12,864 nt of DNA, taken from Desulfurococcales archaeon. Lineage in GTDB: Archaea > Thermoproteota > Thermoprotei_A > Sulfolobales > Desulfurococcaceae. Position 1 is the first letter of the stretch. The number at the start of each line of letters is the position of its first letter. Shown here piece by piece: positions 1-6,314 of the stretch. The notes under the pieces were generated by a model that saw only the letters and a program-made list of their open reading frames with translations, had not been told where the DNA came from and did no database searches. Location: positions 1 through 12,864 of the forward strand of contig WAML01000098.1 in the NCBI GenBank assembly GCA_015522345.1, read 5' to 3'. A program made the position numbers and the translations under genes.

Positions 1-564
1 ACCCAATAACTTGTATCCTAGTGCTAATATTGAGACTTGCCTACCTGCATCATTTATGTAGAAACGTGTTTGAACTGTATGACCTCTATTCTTCAGTAAA
101 TTAGCTAGTGTATCGCCTAGGAAAGCATTTCTTCCATGTCCTATATGGAGAGGGTGTATAGGATTAGCACTTGTGTGTTCTACTACGATCCTTAATGGTT
201 TTTCTATAGGATTATATCCATAGTCATCATAGACTCTAATAGACTCTATAACTAGTTCAGCTACTTTACTATGAATAAACCTGGTGTTTACATAACCAGA
301 TAATGGTTTACACCATTCAATAATGTCTTGTTTAGATATAGTCTCGCATATACTTTGAGAAAGTTCTTGAGGATTCTTATTAACTTGCTTAGAATATCTA
401 TGAACAGCTACTCCTATATCGCCGTATTTAGGGTTAGGAGGCTCTTTTGCTGTATACATTATTTCTTTTTTATCTGGCTTTACTCCTAACTTATTCAAAT
501 AGGATATAACACTGTCGACTATAATGTTTAACAAATATCCATACGGGTCTCTTATTGCATTCAT
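1..564 (-). CDS. argS: Arginyl-tRNA synthetase, N-terminal part (3' end outside window)
   Basis: Class I aminoacyl-tRNA synthetase that charges tRNA-Arg in the cytoplasm. I translated 188 codons from the ATG at 564-562 to the window edge without a stop. The N-terminal ~115 residues fit the Add-1 tRNA-binding domain. They are followed by EHTSANPIHPLHIGHGRN, which contains the HIGH-type ATP-binding signature of ArgRS, and then by GRQVSILALGYKLLG, also typical of ArgRS. The KMSKS-type loop and the anticodon-binding domain would lie beyond base 1. The start is supported by GGTGA four bases before the ATG. The gene lies 24 bp after the PfkB-type kinase on the same strand and is probably the last visible gene of the uridine phosphorylase operon. 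Family assignment is very secure. Confidence 0.95.
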   Translation of the reverse strand, partial: MNAIRDPYGYLLNIIVDSVISYLNKLGVKPDKKEIMYTAKEPPNPKYGDIGVAVHRYSKQVNKNPQELSQSICETISKQDIIEWCKPLSGYVNTRFIHSKVAELVIESIRVYDDYGYNPIEKPLRIVVEHTSANPIHPLHIGHGRNAFLGDTLANLLKNRGHTVQTRFYINDAGRQVSILALGYKLLG

Positions 565-588
565 TTTCTCACCATAGGTTTAGTGGGT

Positions 589-1548
589 TTACTCTAGAAT
601 CCAGCTTGGTGGCTTTCTAAGTACTTCAACCATGGTTTCAGATAATTGTTTATTAAACAATGGTTTATCAAAACATATCTTACTGCCTCTACATGAAGTT
701 TTAAGTGTTGCTGCAGCTAGAGCGTATTGAAGTGATTTAACTGGGTCGTGGCTATCTAGGTATGTACAATTAAAGAATGCTGCAAATGCATCGCCGGCAC
801 CTGTTGTATCAACAACTCTTCTCAAAGGCTTCGATAATCCATGGTATACTACTCCGCCAGGCTGTAGTATGTATGCGCCTTCGGAACCTTTTTTAACAAC
901 TATTATATCTGGGCCTAGATCCAATAGCTTCCATGGATTATTGTGTTTGAATATTTCTGAAGCTTCTACTTTGTTTAAGAAAACTATATTGGAGTTTTTG
1001 ATAGTCTCTAGTACAACATCTTTTCTTTCATAAACTCCACTTCCAGGATCATAGCTAACTAATACACCTAAGCTACCAGCCCTTTTAGCTATCTCTAAAG
1101 CTACGCTAGGTTCCACACTAGCTATATGAACTATGCTTGCTCTCTCTAAGGCTTCTCTAGGTATATCATTAGGTGATAGAAGGGAGTTTACACCTCTGTA
1201 TTTAACCATGTATTTTTCTCCACTTCTCTGGTCAACTATTATAGAGACAAGTCCTGGCACTCCTTCAACTCTTTTTATGTAAGATACATTAACTCCTTGT
1301 CTAGCCAGTTCATCCAGTATATAATCTACAAAAGGATAACTAGAAGTAGTTGCAACCAAGTATACCCTATGTCCATAGAACGCTACTGCTACAGCATAAT
1401 TTGAAGCAGCTCCTCCAGACCCTATTGCTGCATCACTAGATATAATTGCTTCATCGGGCCTGGGAAGTCTCTCTACATAAAGTGATATATCTATGTTTAA
1501 GTTACCTATTGCTATATGTATATGGTTTCTCCTGGGCATACTGCTCAT
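589..1548 (-). CDS. PfkB-family sugar/nucleoside kinase, candidate ribose-1-phosphate kinase
   Basis: Ribokinase-like (PfkB) kinase of 319 aa, full length for the family. Seen: the N-terminal PfkB signature GSGGAASNYAVA (residues 43-54), the N-x-x-E motif NKVE (192-195) that helps bind Mg-ATP, and DTTGAGD (247-253), with D253 as the expected catalytic base and the GAG as the anion hole. The ATG overlaps the TGA of the upstream uridine phosphorylase by 4 bp, so the two are probably translationally coupled. The family phosphorylates sugars or nucleosides, and sequence alone does not give the substrate. Context points to the ribose 1-phosphate released by the phosphorylase: a PfkB kinase of Thermococcus is known to convert ribose 1-phosphate to ribose 1,5-bisphosphate with ADP as donor. 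Ribokinase, nucleoside kinase or fructose-6-phosphate kinase remain possible. The family is certain; the substrate is inference. Confidence 0.9.
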   Translation of the reverse strand: MSSMPRRNHIHIAIGNLNIDISLYVERLPRPDEAIISSDAAIGSGGAASNYAVAVAFYGHRVYLVATTSSYPFVDYILDELARQGVNVSYIKRVEGVPGLVSIIVDQRSGEKYMVKYRGVNSLLSPNDIPREALERASIVHIASVEPSVALEIAKRAGSLGVLVSYDPGSGVYERKDVVLETIKNSNIVFLNKVEASEIFKHNNPWKLLDLGPDIIVVKKGSEGAYILQPGGVVYHGLSKPLRRVVDTTGAGDAFAAFFNCTYLDSHDPVKSLQYALAAATLKTSCRGSKICFDKPLFNKQLSETMVEVLRKPPSWILE

Positions 1549-2402
1549 TTACCTTCGTCTCTTCCTATTAGTAGTGATATTGAAAAGTATCTCTTATTCT
1601 TCTTCCTTTTTAATTCATCCCATTCACTTAATATTTTTACAGCTTCATTAGCTACTTTTATAGCTTCGTCTACTCCAGCTTCTGCTACAAATTCTTCAGT
1701 TTCCCTATTAGCTATTACAGCACATACCATCCCAGCTCTTAAACCGTAGATATTTGATAAAGTGAATATAGTTGAAGCTTCCATTTCAAAGTTTAGAACA
1801 TTTGCTTGTTTTAGGAAATTAATTAGGCCCTTATTAAATGGTGGCATATAATCTCTATACCCTGGCCTCTCTTGTCCTACGTAGAAAGAGTCTGTAGAAG
1901 CAGAGAGTCCTACATGATATTTTACATTAAGTGTTTCTGCTGCCTCTATTAAAGCGAGAACTACTTCATAACTGGCTACAGCAGGGTACTCTGGTATAAT
2001 ATATTGTTTACTAGTGCCTTCTAAGCGTACAGCACCAGTTGATATAATTATATCTCCGATCCCTATGTGTTTATGAAGAGAACCTGTAGTGCCAACTCTT
2101 ATAAATGTATCAGCACCTACTCTCGCCAATTCTTCTACAGCTATAGCTGTAGATGGAGAACCTATACCTGTACTAGTAGCGCTAATTAATACTCCTTTAT
2201 ACTTACCAGTATAAGTAGTATATTCTCTATGAGATGCTACAAACCATGCTTCATCCCAATAACTAGCTATTTTCTTAACTCTCTCTGGATCTCCTGGCAA
2301 TAGAACATACCGAGAAACATCCCCGGGTTTGATACGTAGGTGGTACTGAATACCTTCGCCAGTCTCAGGTTTACTAGCACTTTTAAAGATTATATGACTC
2401 AT
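1545..2402 (-). CDS. udp: Uridine phosphorylase
   Basis: Nucleoside phosphorylase of the PNP/UDP-1 family, 285 aa. It splits uridine with phosphate into uracil and ribose 1-phosphate. Seen: PGDPER (36-41, phosphate site region), STGIGSPSTAIAVEEL (77-92, family signature), RVGTTGSL (102-109), GAVRLEGTSKQYIIPEYPA (123-141, uridine-phosphorylase type), and NFEMEASTIF (204-213), whose E-M-E binds the ribose. The EMEAST form and the VRLEGTSKQYI block favour uridine phosphorylase over purine nucleoside phosphorylase or MTA phosphorylase. A strong Shine-Dalgarno GGAGGTG ends seven bases before the ATG. It is the first gene of an apparent operon with the PfkB kinase and argS. Pyrimidine specificity is inferred from motifs and needs an assay. 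Confidence 0.93.
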   Translation of the reverse strand: MSHIIFKSASKPETGEGIQYHLRIKPGDVSRYVLLPGDPERVKKIASYWDEAWFVASHREYTTYTGKYKGVLISATSTGIGSPSTAIAVEELARVGADTFIRVGTTGSLHKHIGIGDIIISTGAVRLEGTSKQYIIPEYPAVASYEVVLALIEAAETLNVKYHVGLSASTDSFYVGQERPGYRDYMPPFNKGLINFLKQANVLNFEMEASTIFTLSNIYGLRAGMVCAVIANRETEEFVAEAGVDEAIKVANEAVKILSEWDELKRKKNKRYFSISLLIGRDEGK

Positions 2403-2436
2403 TCTCTAACACCTCCATATCGGATGCAAGGAGCTA

Positions 2437-2466
2437 TTTACTAGATATTATTAATTCTTTTTACAT
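2437..2466 (-). promoter_or_regulatory. Possible TATA element of the udp-kinase-argS operon
   Basis: On the minus strand, an A/G run (GTAAAAAG) is followed by AATTAATAATAT, about 40-60 bases before the udp ATG. This resembles an archaeal BRE-TATA pair. The region is so AT-rich that the exact box is uncertain. Confidence 0.3.
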
Positions 2467-2510
2467 GAAATTTATTCAGTATATGCATTAATTAAGGTTA
2501 AGTTATAGTT

Positions 2511-2520
2511 AAAAAAGGCG
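2511..2520 (-). terminator. Poly-T terminator after the phosphoesterase gene
   Basis: On the minus strand, CGCC followed by TTTTTT lies about 10 bases past the stop codon of the phosphoesterase. Archaeal RNA polymerase stops at T-runs without needing a hairpin. It separates this gene from udp. Confidence 0.5.
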
Positions 2521-2528
2521 GTAAACTA

Positions 2529-3050
2529 TTATGTTATATCTATGATTTCAGCTTTCTTCTTATTAAGATCCAGTAGGGCAATGGTAGCCTTTCCCGATAA
2601 TCCCCCATATACTTCTCCAGGATTTAGTATTAGTTTATTGTTAACGATATTTACGTCTACTTTATGTGTATGACCATATAGTATTATATCTACGTTAAAG
2701 CTTTTAGTTAAAGAATAAACAAGTTCTTTTGTGAAATCTGCACCATTGTATCCATGTAGGTATAGAATCTTAACTCCATCTACACTATGGATTCTTGGTC
2801 CATTGTCTATGCTCCATCCTCGCTGTGTGAAGAGCTTGTTCAACAACATTTTATCTCCATCATTATTACCGAATACCGCATATACCTCTAGTTCCTTCCA
2901 AGATAATTCGATCATTTTCTTTACAATAAAAGGAGAAATAATATCTCCCAAGTGAAATATTATGTTCACTCCTCTCTCTCTAAATAACTTCATTGCCTTA
3001 ACAACATTATTCATATTATCATGACTATCACTCATTACACCTACAATCAC
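2529..3050 (-). CDS. YfcE/MJ0936-type metallophosphoesterase
   Basis: Small cytoplasmic calcineurin-like phosphodiesterase, 173 aa from the start chosen here. All metal-site motifs are present (numbering from GTG 3050): MSDSHDN (D8, H10), HLGDI (D36), GNND (61-64), LHG (H99) and YGHTHK (H127, H129). The family binds two divalent metals and hydrolyses phosphodiesters such as bis-pNPP; the natural substrate is not known. Start choice: the longer in-frame start is GTG 3059, but that GTG is part of AGAGGTG, which is a Shine-Dalgarno placed six bases before GTG 3050. Starting there gives MIVGVMSDSHD, matching the usual family N-terminus. The gene is alone between terminator-like T-runs. Confidence 0.9.
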   Translation of the reverse strand: MIVGVMSDSHDNMNNVVKAMKLFRERGVNIIFHLGDIISPFIVKKMIELSWKELEVYAVFGNNDGDKMLLNKLFTQRGWSIDNGPRIHSVDGVKILYLHGYNGADFTKELVYSLTKSFNVDIILYGHTHKVDVNIVNNKLILNPGEVYGGLSGKATIALLDLNKKKAEIIDIT

Positions 3051-3100
3051 AGGCTTCACCTCTAGAAAATATACCTAGAATAATAATTTCATCCTAAATT

Positions 3101-3122
3101 AAAAAATGAAGTTATTTAAAAA
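3101..3122 (-). promoter_or_regulatory. hsp20 terminator T-runs overlapping the phosphoesterase TATA box
   Basis: On the minus strand, TTTTTAAATAAC (3122-3111) and a later TTTTTT (3106-3101) lie 16-37 bases past the hsp20 stop. The T-runs can end hsp20 transcripts. TTTAAATA is also a good archaeal TATA box, which would start transcription near 3090, some 40 bases before the phosphoesterase GTG. Both roles are inferred from position and sequence. Confidence 0.4.
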
Positions 3123-3137
3123 CAATTGCTATCCTAA

Positions 3138-3689
3138 TTATTCAACTTTTATTTCAAAGCCTTTTTCTTCTTTTTGAGAAATCTTCTTTAATCTAACTTC
3201 TAGTACGCCGTTTTTGTAACTTGCTTTAGCACTTCTAGGATCTACTTCTGCAGGTAATTCTACTTCTTTATAGTATTTTCTTTGTTTATTGCTGGCTTTG
3301 ATAATTAATTTTCTACGGTCATCACTCACTTTTACTTTAATCTTATCTTTGTCTACACCAGGCAGCTCAGCTATAACAACGACATCGTTTCCTTCTTCAA
3401 ATACATCTACTAAAGGCTCTCTCTCTTCACTTATTATTGGTTTACCCCCCACTCGTCTTACATTGCCAAATTCCTCTATATGGGGTTTTCCATCAGGTCC
3501 TATAGTTATTCTAAAACCATATACATAAGGGCCTATGATTCTAAATTCTCTCTTTATTTCCTCTGGTCTCTCGAATTCTCTACTAAATAGTTCGAATTCT
3601 CTTAGGAATCGATAAAAGATCTCGTCTAATTCTTTAAATAATTCATCAAATGGGTCATAGTATTTTCTTCTACGTGTCCACCAACTCAC
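3138..3689 (-). CDS. Small heat-shock protein, Hsp20/alpha-crystallin family
   Basis: ATP-independent holdase chaperone of 183 aa that forms large oligomers and holds unfolding proteins. The N-terminal arm (1-90) is rich in aromatic and charged residues (WW, YYDPFDELF, FYRFLREFELF) and carries the archaeal segment YGFRITIGPDGKPHIEEFGN (57-76). The alpha-crystallin domain spans about 91-171 and contains EREPLVDVFEEGNDVVVIAELPG and the conserved A-x-x-x-x-G-V-L motif ASYKNGVL (156-163). The C-terminal I-x-I/V anchoring motif is I180-K-V182. The start is GTG, with GGTGA six bases upstream. It is divergent from the riboflavin reductase across a 156-bp region that holds a cluster of AGTATT hexamers, a possible heat-shock operator. 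Family assignment is secure. Confidence 0.95.
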   Translation of the reverse strand: MSWWTRRRKYYDPFDELFKELDEIFYRFLREFELFSREFERPEEIKREFRIIGPYVYGFRITIGPDGKPHIEEFGNVRRVGGKPIISEEREPLVDVFEEGNDVVVIAELPGVDKDKIKVKVSDDRRKLIIKASNKQRKYYKEVELPAEVDPRSAKASYKNGVLEVRLKKISQKEEKGFEIKVE

Positions 3690-3724
3690 TATAGTTCACC
3701 TATCTAGGTATCTTCAATTAAGCT

Positions 3725-3821
3725 AGTATTGTTTTCTAGAGTATTATTTCTATCTGAGACAGTATTGGATAATTGTTTATAATTCTTAATACTATATAGA
3801 GGAGTATTGGAAGAGAATACT
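3725..3821. repeat. Cluster of six AGTATT/AATACT hexamers in the divergent promoter region
   Basis: AGTATT occurs at 3725-3730, 3740-3745, 3761-3766 and 3803-3808. Its complement AATACT occurs at 3788-3793 and 3816-3821. The last pair forms an inverted repeat with a 7-base spacer just upstream of the reductase start. My rough estimate from base composition is about 0.15 copies expected in 120 bases. The sites could be an operator for hsp20, the reductase, or both. Confidence 0.45.
3776..3783 (+). promoter_or_regulatory. Candidate TATA box for the riboflavin-pathway reductase
   Basis: TTTATAAT matches the archaeal TATA consensus. It would place the transcript start near 3803-3808, inside the first arm of the AGTATT/AATACT inverted repeat and about 40 bases before the ATG at 3846. 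Confidence 0.4.
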
Positions 3822-3845
3822 TATTGTATAGGGTTTTAGAGGATT

Positions 3846-4520
3846 ATGAGATTACTACCTAAAATCATAACATATACTACTATGGGAATTGATGGCCGTA
3901 TAGGGTATCCTGATAAACGAATAGTATTGAGTAGTATATGTGATTTAAAATATCTTCATAGACTTAGGGCTAGTGTAGATGCCATAATGGTTGGAGCTAA
4001 TACAGTTATAGTAGACGATCCTATTCTAACTCCTAGGTATATCAATAAGCATCTAGAAAAATATCCATACAGGATAGTAGTTGATGGAAAACTATCTACG
4101 CCTTTAAATGCAAGAGTATATGATACAAATATTGCTCCCACAATACTTATAACGTCTTATAAGAGTAGCAGATACAAAAAAGAATTACTTAGAAATAAAG
4201 GAGTTGAAGTAATTGAAGCACCTTTACATAGAAATAGTAGTGATTTAATAGATCTTAGAGAGGCGCTTCGAATAGTTAAAGAAAAGTTTCCAAAAATTAA
4301 TACAGTACTTGTAGAAGGTGGAGGTAAACTACTAACTTATTTAATACTAAATAAACTAGTGGATAAGATAATAGTATCTTTGGCTCCAGTAATCCTTGGA
4401 AAAAGAGGGATATGTATTTTCCAGGCTGAAATCGATCAACCAATTAGACTCAAAGTGGATAAAATTGAAACTTTAGATTGTGGTCCTGAAATAATAGTGC
4501 ATTTACTAATTGATTTCTAA
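3846..4520 (+). CDS. 2,5-diamino-6-ribosylamino-pyrimidinone 5'-phosphate reductase (RibD C-terminal type)
   Basis: NADPH-dependent reductase of 224 aa, full length for the archaeal stand-alone form (MJ0671/RIB7 type). It reduces the ribose of the pyrimidinone phosphate to the ribitol form on the route to riboflavin, FAD and the deazaflavin of F420. Seen: the dihydrofolate-reductase-like start TYTTMGIDGRIG (9-20), DAIMVGANTVIVDDPILTPR (45-64, with the substrate-binding N-T and the DDP-L-T block), RIVVDG (76-81), the NADPH-binding VEGGG (156-160) and APVILG (180-185). No deaminase domain is fused, as expected in archaea. GAGG lies three bases before the ATG. No other riboflavin gene is in the window. 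It is monocistronic, with an AGTATT-repeat promoter region shared with hsp20. Confidence 0.92.
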   Translation: MRLLPKIITYTTMGIDGRIGYPDKRIVLSSICDLKYLHRLRASVDAIMVGANTVIVDDPILTPRYINKHLEKYPYRIVVDGKLSTPLNARVYDTNIAPTILITSYKSSRYKKELLRNKGVEVIEAPLHRNSSDLIDLREALRIVKEKFPKINTVLVEGGGKLLTYLILNKLVDKIIVSLAPVILGKRGICIFQAEIDQPIRLKVDKIETLDCGPEIIVHLLIDF

Positions 4521-4718
4521 TGATATCTTTGTATAGGTTCTTGGCAATGTCTTTTAGTAACTATAATCCTATATATAGGTTTACTGAGATCTTATATTTG
4601 GTGATAGTAGAAGGATCTATTAATAGTTCATGAGGTAGTATTGGTCATGGATACTAATGTAGATAACGAAACACTTATATTTATAGAGTTTTATCCTTAC
4701 TATATCAATAGTTTGTTA

Positions 4719-4725
4719 CTTATAA
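4719..4725 (+). promoter_or_regulatory. Candidate TATA box for the winged-helix operon
   Basis: CTTATAA would start transcription near 4748, about 20 bases before the ATG at 4767. A second AT-rich candidate, TTATATTTATAG, lies around 4675-4686. The rest of the 246-bp intergenic region shows no convincing RNA or gene. It does contain the small palindrome CCTATATATAGG at 4568-4579. Confidence 0.35.
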
Positions 4726-4766
4726 CTCCTTAGATAAAACGATGTTTTGAAGGACGTGAAACCCCT

Positions 4767-5159
4767 ATGATTGAATTCATACTTGGGGGCTACATTACAA
4801 GTCTATTGATTATTGCTGGAGTAGCCATAGTTATACTGATCTTGTTCTACATTATTCGTAGAATGCGTGAAGAAACTATAGAAATAGAGTCAATAAGCCC
4901 TACTGATATTTTATCTGATAGTTTAATAAGAGACATAATAATTGTAGTAGGAGATTCTGGAGACAAAGGTATAAGACAAAATAAACTTGTAAGTATTCTA
5001 CAAAAACCTAAATCTACTGTATCTAGGAAAATAAAGAGATTATATGAATATGGTTATGTAATTGTAAAAAGGGCTGGAAGAAGCAATGTTATACTTCTTA
5101 CTGAGAAGGGGTGGAGTACATATAAGCGTTTAAAGGAGGGTTTGCAAAAACATGAGTGA
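4767..5159 (+). CDS. Membrane-anchored winged-helix (MarR-like) regulator
   Basis: Protein of 130 aa with two parts. Residues 5-30 form one strongly hydrophobic helix followed by RRMREE, so the C-terminal part probably faces the cytoplasm. Residues ~50-125 form a winged helix: LIRDIIIVVGDSGDKGIRQNKLVSIL, then the recognition helix KSTVSRKIKRLYEYGYV (82-98), then the wing IVKRAGRSNVILLTEKG. This resembles membrane-tethered archaeal wHTH proteins that read DNA from the membrane. Its ligand and targets are not visible. The stop overlaps the ATG of the next gene by 8 bp, and a zinc-ribbon HTH protein ends the operon, so the three probably act together. The gene could regulate its own operon. The wHTH call is secure; the tethering is inferred from hydrophobicity. 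Confidence 0.8.
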   Translation: MIEFILGGYITSLLIIAGVAIVILILFYIIRRMREETIEIESISPTDILSDSLIRDIIIVVGDSGDKGIRQNKLVSILQKPKSTVSRKIKRLYEYGYVIVKRAGRSNVILLTEKGWSTYKRLKEGLQKHE

Positions 5160-5685
5160 ACCAATACCCTTATATGCACAAGGCTTTTTCCATTTAAGAG
5201 CTGATGGATTAGTTGATCAGATAGTTGTATTTGACTACTATGATCCAGGGAATTATTACTATAAACTTATGAAAGATTTTACTAAATTAGATAAAGAACT
5301 TGAAAGATTAAGAAATAATATGCAGTACTTTCTAGACCAAGAACGTGTATTGATAAATGGAGAGGATACCAACCCCCGTGTTAAACACGTAGAAATTGGA
5401 TTTAGAGGCCGTAAAGACCTCGCGTATATAATGTTTATAATAAATTTTAGTGGTAAAATCTTCGAGGGAATTAACACTTATGAGAACATATATGAAGAAG
5501 AGGAGGCAGAATACGACTATACAGTATATTGGCTATTCCCAGTTAATGCAAAAGTTATAGAAGCTGATGTAGGTGTTAAATACAAGGTATACAATGAAGG
5601 TAGAATACTCTATTTTAAAGTGCCAAAAGGAACACGTGTAGGAGGGTATGAGAGAATAGTGTTTGAGGTCTACGATAGTGTCTAG
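5152..5685 (+). CDS. Unknown protein between two DNA-binding proteins
   Basis: I do not recognise this 177-aa protein. It has no signal peptide or membrane helix and no catalytic motif that I can name. Residues ~36-64 (KLMKDFTKLDKELERLRNNMQYFLDQE) are charged and heptad-like, suggesting a short coiled coil. The rest alternates short hydrophobic stretches with turns (KHVEIGF, AYIMFIINFSG, YTVYWLFPVNAKVIEADVGVKYKVY) and looks beta-rich, with an acidic EEEEAEYD patch. It overlaps the upstream membrane-bound winged-helix gene by 8 bp and the downstream HTH-zinc-ribbon gene by 8 bp. GGAGG lies 12 bases before the ATG. The position suggests a partner or sensor for these regulators, which is inference only. 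Confidence 0.85.
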   Translation: MSEPIPLYAQGFFHLRADGLVDQIVVFDYYDPGNYYYKLMKDFTKLDKELERLRNNMQYFLDQERVLINGEDTNPRVKHVEIGFRGRKDLAYIMFIINFSGKIFEGINTYENIYEEEEAEYDYTVYWLFPVNAKVIEADVGVKYKVYNEGRILYFKVPKGTRVGGYERIVFEVYDSV

Positions 5686-6001
5686 TAATTATTTTAAGAG
5701 TGTTAGAGAAAAGATAGTGGATTTTCTAATAAATAATATAGGCAGGTTCTTTACTGCTGTAGATATTATAAACTATCTAGAACTAGAAATAACATCCCGT
5801 GAGCTATATAGACACTTAACACATATAGCTAAAAGCCTTAAATGGAAATATGGTGGGAAGTACAAGTTAGTTATGAAGCCCCCGATGTGCTTAAAATGTG
5901 GTTATGTATTTAAAACCAATAAGCCAAAGAAGCCTAGTAAGTGCCCTCGATGCAGAAGTACGTGGATATCTGAGCCTGAATTCGCGGTTATAGTAGATTA
6001 G
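5678..6001 (+). CDS. HTH-zinc-ribbon transcriptional regulator (COG3357-like)
   Basis: Protein of 107 aa from the start chosen here, a usual length for this archaeal family. Residues ~5-65 form a helix-turn-helix (FTAVDIINYLELEITSRELYRHLTHIAKSL). The tail is a zinc ribbon with two CxxC knuckles, C71-x2-C74 and C89-x2-C92 (MCLKCGYVF, SKCPRCRSTWI). This matches the predicted transcriptional regulators with an HTH fused to a zinc ribbon; their targets are unknown. Start choice: TTG 5663 is in frame, but GTG 5678 has GAGGT eight bases upstream and gives an 8-bp overlap with the previous gene, the same as the first overlap in this operon. It is the last gene before the G+C-rich RNA-like region. 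The fold is secure; the function is unknown. Confidence 0.85.
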   Translation: MSSNYFKSVREKIVDFLINNIGRFFTAVDIINYLELEITSRELYRHLTHIAKSLKWKYGGKYKLVMKPPMCLKCGYVFKTNKPKKPSKCPRCRSTWISEPEFAVIVD

Positions 6002-6093
6002 AAGAATACATTAATACTGATATATCGTTGTGTGTTAGATTACATCTTCATATGAGAATTATATATTAAGTTCTTTGTAGACACACAATATAG

Positions 6094-6102
6094 ATATATA
6101 AG
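6094..6102 (+). promoter_or_regulatory. TATA box upstream of the structured RNA region
   Basis: ATATATAAG matches the archaeal TATA consensus. It lies about 25-28 bases before 6122, exactly where the G+C-rich, structured stretch begins. It may drive the RNA alone or an RNA leader continuous with priL, because no better TATA box lies closer to priL. Confidence 0.5.
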
Positions 6103-6121
6103 CTCAGATGACTTAATTAGA

Positions 6122-6293
6122 CTTGGCATATGATGAATGGGGACCTCCCATAGGGTGGAGTAAAGACTCCTGATAGACTTAGATGATGTGGGGCCAAAGC
6201 GCTGATATTACTAGCACACTAAAAACCGATGAGGAATACGCCATCGGGCGATAAAGATGAGCTATAACTAGGCTCCTGAGGTATACGATTTTT
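6122..6293 (+). ncRNA. Candidate structured non-coding RNA (or long priL leader)
   Basis: This fills most of the 313-base gap between the zinc-ribbon gene and priL and has no plausible ORF. By my count 71 of 150 bases in 6131-6280 are G or C (47%), against roughly a quarter in 6002-6120. High G+C in AT-rich hyperthermophiles usually marks structured RNA. Helices seen: GGAGT/ACTCC with an AAAG loop (6157-6170), CCGATG/CATCGG (6226-6247), GAGCTA/TAG-G-CTC (6259-6275), and a longer-range TTGGC/GCCAA (6123-6127 with 6193-6197). C-box-like ATGATGA (6130-6136) and ATGATGT (6183-6189), and D-box CTGA (6170-6173, 6202-6205, 6276-6279), suggest L7Ae-type kink-turns. A T5 run (6289-6293) could end the transcript. 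It does not match SRP, RNase P or tRNA as I know them. A single standard C/D guide RNA fits poorly because the first C-D spacing is 33 bases. Confidence 0.5.
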
Positions 6294-6310
6294 GTATGAG
6301 TGGGGTATAC
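6280..6310 (+). repeat. Paired GGTATAC repeats around the T-run before priL
   Basis: GGTATAC occurs at 6280-6286 and 6304-6310. The GTATAC core is self-complementary, so the copies can pair across an 18-base loop that holds the T5 run. The second copy abuts the only Shine-Dalgarno-like stretch (GTGGGGT) before the priL TTG, so pairing could hide it. Confidence 0.35.
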
Positions 6311-6314
6311 ATAG

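Noticed and set aside
1516..1749. Plus-strand open frame opposite udp and the kinase
   Set aside because: It is antisense to two well-supported genes, has a low-complexity Ser-rich product and no ribosome-binding site.
4568..4579. CCTATATATAGG palindrome in the 246-bp gap
   Set aside because: It is short and mostly alternating A/T in an AT-rich region, and is not placed at a likely start site. Chance is a sufficient explanation.
6130..6205. A standard archaeal C/D box guide RNA
   Set aside because: C and D boxes are present, but the first C-to-D spacing is 33 bases instead of about 12 and no terminal stem pairs the ends. I kept only the broader structured-RNA call.
6122..6293. RNase P RNA or SRP RNA
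   Set aside because: I find neither the GAGGAAAGTC-type core of RNase P RNA nor the conserved SRP domain IV loop, and the length is too short for archaeal SRP RNA.
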